Of a DNA stretch of 12,632 bases, positions 11,369-12,632 are shown one piece after another. Source of the stretch: Christensenella sp. UBA4626 (GTDB lineage Bacteria; Bacillota; Clostridia; Christensenellales; UBA1242); contig DHNC01000034.1 of assembly GCA_002406115.1 (NCBI GenBank), forward strand, positions 26,455 to 39,086, in the 5' to 3' direction. Within the stretch, counting starts at the first letter, position 1. Every line of letters starts with the position of its first letter. The notes under the pieces are model-generated. The model was given only the letters and a program-made list of their open reading frames with translations. It did no database searches and was not told where the DNA came from. Made by a program: the position numbers and the translations under genes.

Positions 11369-12632
11369 CTATTTTTTGCAGCCTGCACACGCCAAACATT
11401 TGGGACGGCGGATTTTTTTTGCGAAATACATAACGGAAAACATTAGAATGATTATGCTAACAAAGATGAGAAGTGCAAACAAAAACCTTTTGATTAAAAT
11501 TTGATAGACGACAAACGAAAGCATATATGCGATTGTAAACTGGCTTAGGATTGCAAACCACATATAGAACTTGTCGGTTTCCGCTTTTAAAACTGCCAAA
11601 TTGCTGGCACACGGGCAATACAAAAGCGAGAAAATCAAAAACGACACTGCCGACGCCGGCGAAAAACTTATCACGCTGGCGAACATTGTTAAACTTTTAA
11701 TAAGTTCGGTGCGGGTTGCGACATTGTTGCAAATTGAAAAAGTGCTGACAACAAGTTCCTTTGCCAAAATGCCGACAAATAGTGCGCACACAACGCCTGC
11801 CGAGTTTAGCCCGATAGGCGCAAAAATGAAACTGATTTTTGACGCCAAAATGAATGCGATGCTACTGGTTATATCTTGCGTGTAACGTAAATTGAACATT
11901 GTGTGCGTCAAAACCCAAACGATAACACCGACCGCAAGCACTACGCCAAACAGCCTTTTGAACATATCAACTGCACTTGTCACAATTGTTTGCAAGCAAT
12001 GTTTTATGTCAATGTGTTTAAGGGGCGGAAACTCTAAAAGCAACTCCCCTTTTTCGGTTGGCAAAATTGTTTTGTTTAAGATTAAAGCGAGGACAAGCGA
12101 CACAACAAAGCCCAAGACATAAATCCCAGCAACAAACCAAAATGCTTTGACACCAAACAATGCGGCAGCCACAACAGAATAAACCGGCAAGCGTGCCATG
12201 CAACTGATATATGGATTTATTAGTGCTGCCTTTGTCTTTAAATTTTTGCCTTTGATATTTCGGGTTGTGAGCGTTGCCAAAGTGTTGCATCCCAACCCCA
12301 TCAGCATGATATATACAATCTTTCCGTTCAAGCCAAACGGTGCAAGAAAATCGTCAATCACATAACACAATCTTGCCACCAGACCGCTGTCTTCAAGGAT
12401 AGTTAAAACCACATACATCAAACAAATTTGTGGCAAAAATCCGAGTATGGTTGTGAATGCTGAAAACACGCCTGAAGAAAAAAATTCTATAAGCCAAACA
12501 TTGTCAGTGACCGATGTTAAAAAATTTATAAAAGGATTTATTAAAATTAAATTTAAAAAAGATATAAATAAATCACTAATTTGGGGGCCAATTAAAAAAA
12601 ATATTAAATAAAAAACGCAAAAAAATAAAAAA
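11369..12632 (-). CDS. feoB: FeoB ferrous iron transporter, C-terminal membrane part
   Basis: The 3' 420 codons of feoB; the frame is open to the right edge, so the N-terminal G-protein domain lies outside. An internal GTG at 12469 is not the start, because upstream codons encode typical FeoB sequence (FLFFCVFYLIFFLIGPQISD, then NVWLIEFFSSGV). Gate-domain marks are FLPQI, EDSGLVARL, GLNGK, GLGCNTLATLTTRNIKG and ISCMARLPVYS, followed by a second gate repeat (GILAKELVVSTF, FSPASAVSFLIFSLLYCPCAS). FeoB moves Fe2+ across the inner membrane. The final 40 residues are one hydrophobic helix, a KKIRRPK patch and CLACAGCKK (CX2CX2C), resembling the separate FeoB-associated Cys-rich membrane protein. 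Most FeoB have Pro-Ala after GCN(V); here it is Leu-Ala. No terminator was seen before der. Confidence 0.93.
   Translation of the reverse strand, partial: FLFFCVFYLIFFLIGPQISDLFISFLNLILINPFINFLTSVTDNVWLIEFFSSGVFSAFTTILGFLPQICLMYVVLTILEDSGLVARLCYVIDDFLAPFGLNGKIVYIMLMGLGCNTLATLTTRNIKGKNLKTKAALINPYISCMARLPVYSVVAAALFGVKAFWFVAGIYVLGFVVSLVLALILNKTILPTEKGELLLEFPPLKHIDIKHCLQTIVTSAVDMFKRLFGVVLAVGVIVWVLTHTMFNLRYTQDITSSIAFILASKISFIFAPIGLNSAGVVCALFVGILAKELVVSTFSICNNVATRTELIKSLTMFASVISFSPASAVSFLIFSLLYCPCASNLAVLKAETDKFYMWFAILSQFTIAYMLSFVVYQILIKRFLFALLIFVSIIILMFSVMYFAKKIRRPKCLACAGCKK

Overview
This window looks like a low-GC Gram-positive genome, most likely an uncultured, potentially spore-forming Clostridia-type Firmicute. 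The support is a full-length SigK-type sporulation sigma factor, a class A-looking RNase P RNA, the lepA-hemW gene pair, a der-plsY neighbourhood, AGGAG-type ribosome binding sites and TTGACA/TATAAT promoters. Taxonomy is inferred from gene content only; no search was possible.

Layout. Positions 1-77 hold the start of a minus-strand gene of unknown function with a run of ten G in codons 13-16, so arranged that losing or gaining one G stops translation: a likely phase-variation switch. Positions 78-462 have no gene but carry a cluster of REP-like hairpins. Then, on the minus strand, come hemW (463-1602) and lepA (1808-3607), with lepA upstream. Divergent from lepA, on the plus strand, are a sigK-like gene (3763-4464) and a second, divergent sigma-70 family gene (4517-5224) with its own near-perfect housekeeping promoter. 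A gene-poor stretch of about 700 bases holds a terminator, a stem-loop repeat and rnpB (about 5440-5780, minus) with a textbook promoter and terminator. A secreted GLUG/beta-helix protein (5922-7385) and tatD (7513-8310) follow on the minus strand. A small orphan protein (8435-8779, plus) converges on plsY (8879-9631, minus) at a shared bidirectional terminator. Next upstream on the minus strand are der (9985-11301) and the 3' part of feoB (11369 to the right edge). feoB continues off the window.

Most genes are housekeeping: ribosome GTPases (LepA, Der), tRNA processing (RNase P), a heme chaperone (HemW), a nuclease (TatD), phospholipid synthesis (PlsY) and ferrous iron uptake (FeoB). They do not form one pathway. 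Two regulatory patterns cut across them. First, lepA, der and probably plsY have promoters whose -10 box ends only 7-8 bases before the ATG, which predicts leaderless or nearly leaderless mRNAs, while the other genes have ordinary Shine-Dalgarno sites. Second, a family of stem-loop repeats ending in TTTGTTGYA occurs in three intergenic gaps (four copies). No CRISPR array, transposase, tRNA or prophage gene was seen.
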